Source: Sulfolobales archaeon HS-7
GTDB lineage: Archaea > Thermoproteota > Thermoprotei_A > Sulfolobales > Sulfolobaceae
DNA length: 64,000 nt
Direction: 5' to 3'
Assembly (NCBI GenBank): GCA_019704295.1
Contig: AP024596.1
Location: forward strand, 124,001-188,000
The notes under the pieces were generated by a model. That model saw only the letters and a list, made by a program, of their open reading frames with translations, had not been told where the DNA came from and did not search any database. Of the stretch, positions 63,814-64,000 are shown in pieces (the first letter of the stretch is position 1; each line of letters starts with the position of its first letter). A program made the translations under genes and the position numbers.

Positions 63814-64000
63814 ATGAGGTTATTATATTACCTAATAAGAAAATTGTTAACTAATCCATATGTCCTGGGCTGGTCTATTGCTTTTACCCTATTCTGGGTT
63901 TTTATGGGAGCATATGTTTTCTCTACTGATATAGCCTACTTAAACCCATCAGTACCACTACAGTACTATCATGAAACAGTATACTACTATACTGCAGGAT
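63814..64000 (+). CDS. Membrane protein, 5' part only
   Basis: ATG 63814 opens a frame that runs off the window edge (62 codons). The protein begins MRLLYYLIRKLLTNPYVLG and has one long hydrophobic helix (about 17-39) followed by an external, Tyr-rich region. The start resembles that of ABC-2 type permeases, which begin with a short basic helix and then the first membrane helix, but too little is present to be sure. A TATA-like tttaaaaac lies about 27 bases upstream. Confidence 0.6.
   Translation, partial: MRLLYYLIRKLLTNPYVLGWSIAFTLFWVFMGAYVFSTDIAYLNPSVPLQYYHETVYYYTAG

Noticed and set aside
1..64000. CRISPR arrays, rRNA and tRNA genes
   Set aside because: Looked for by eye on both strands; none found. 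Intron-bearing or split tRNAs could be missed without a covariance search.

Overview
The window is typical of a thermoacidophilic crenarchaeon of the order Sulfolobales. It carries a SoxABC-type haem-copper quinol oxidase cluster with a Tat-type Rieske protein (SoxL), a DUF1404 membrane protein, GH116 and GH36 glycosidases of the type known from Saccharolobus, KDG kinase, a GH57/glycogen synthase cluster, and remnants of a Sulfolobus-type TnpB gene. Many genes have a TATA-like box about 25-30 bases before the start codon and no leader, as is usual in this order. Genus cannot be fixed from the sequence alone. No rRNA, tRNA or CRISPR array was recognised.

Layout. 0-5 kb: a minus-strand sugar operon (GH116 beta-glycosidase, GH36 alpha-galactosidase, enolase-superfamily dehydratase cut by the window edge). 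5-9 kb: a decayed tnpB, then an ABC-2 exporter with a winged-helix regulator and a small membrane protein. 9-16 kb: two MFS transporters and a scrapyard region holding a HEPN/MNT toxin-antitoxin pair between two copies of an exact 158-bp repeat, a broken RadA/KaiC-like ATPase gene, and decayed transposon pieces. 16-23 kb: two more MFS transporters, a GT4 glycosyltransferase, a tandem-HTH regulator, and a structured stretch resembling a tnpB 3' end. 23-29 kb: DtxR-type metal regulator, HAD phosphatase, and the glycogen cluster (GT5 synthase, GH57 enzyme, sugar nucleotidyltransferase), then a one-Cys peroxiredoxin. 29-36 kb: Lrp-like regulator divergent from an amino-acid permease, KDG kinase, a 2-hydroxyacid dehydrogenase/nucleoside hydrolase pair, and a threonine-synthase-like enzyme. 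36-43 kb: the terminal oxidase cluster, divergent from a centre between soxL and soxA. 43-48 kb: a MinD/ParA-like ATPase and a second ABC-2 exporter, divergent from an HTH-toastrack fusion protein; both promoters carry matching inverted repeats. 48-64 kb: photolyase, thioesterase, CRS1-YhbY protein, NicO-like metal permease, ThiD fusion, ribokinase-like kinase, two MFS transporters, DUF429, SpoIIM-like protein, a START-like protein, an HExxH protein, an ADP-forming acyl-CoA synthetase, and the start of a membrane protein.

The strongest candidate for an undescribed system is the HTH-toastrack regulator with its divergent ABC exporter and the shared TTTAC-N15/16-GTAAA operator over both TATA boxes (about 44.5-48.0 kb). 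It looks like a one-gene archaeal envelope-stress or drug-sensing switch that controls itself and an exporter. Second is the HEPN/MNT pair inside an exact duplication that also carries the front of a frameshifted KaiC-like ATPase gene. All functional names rest on motifs read by eye; no database search was run.
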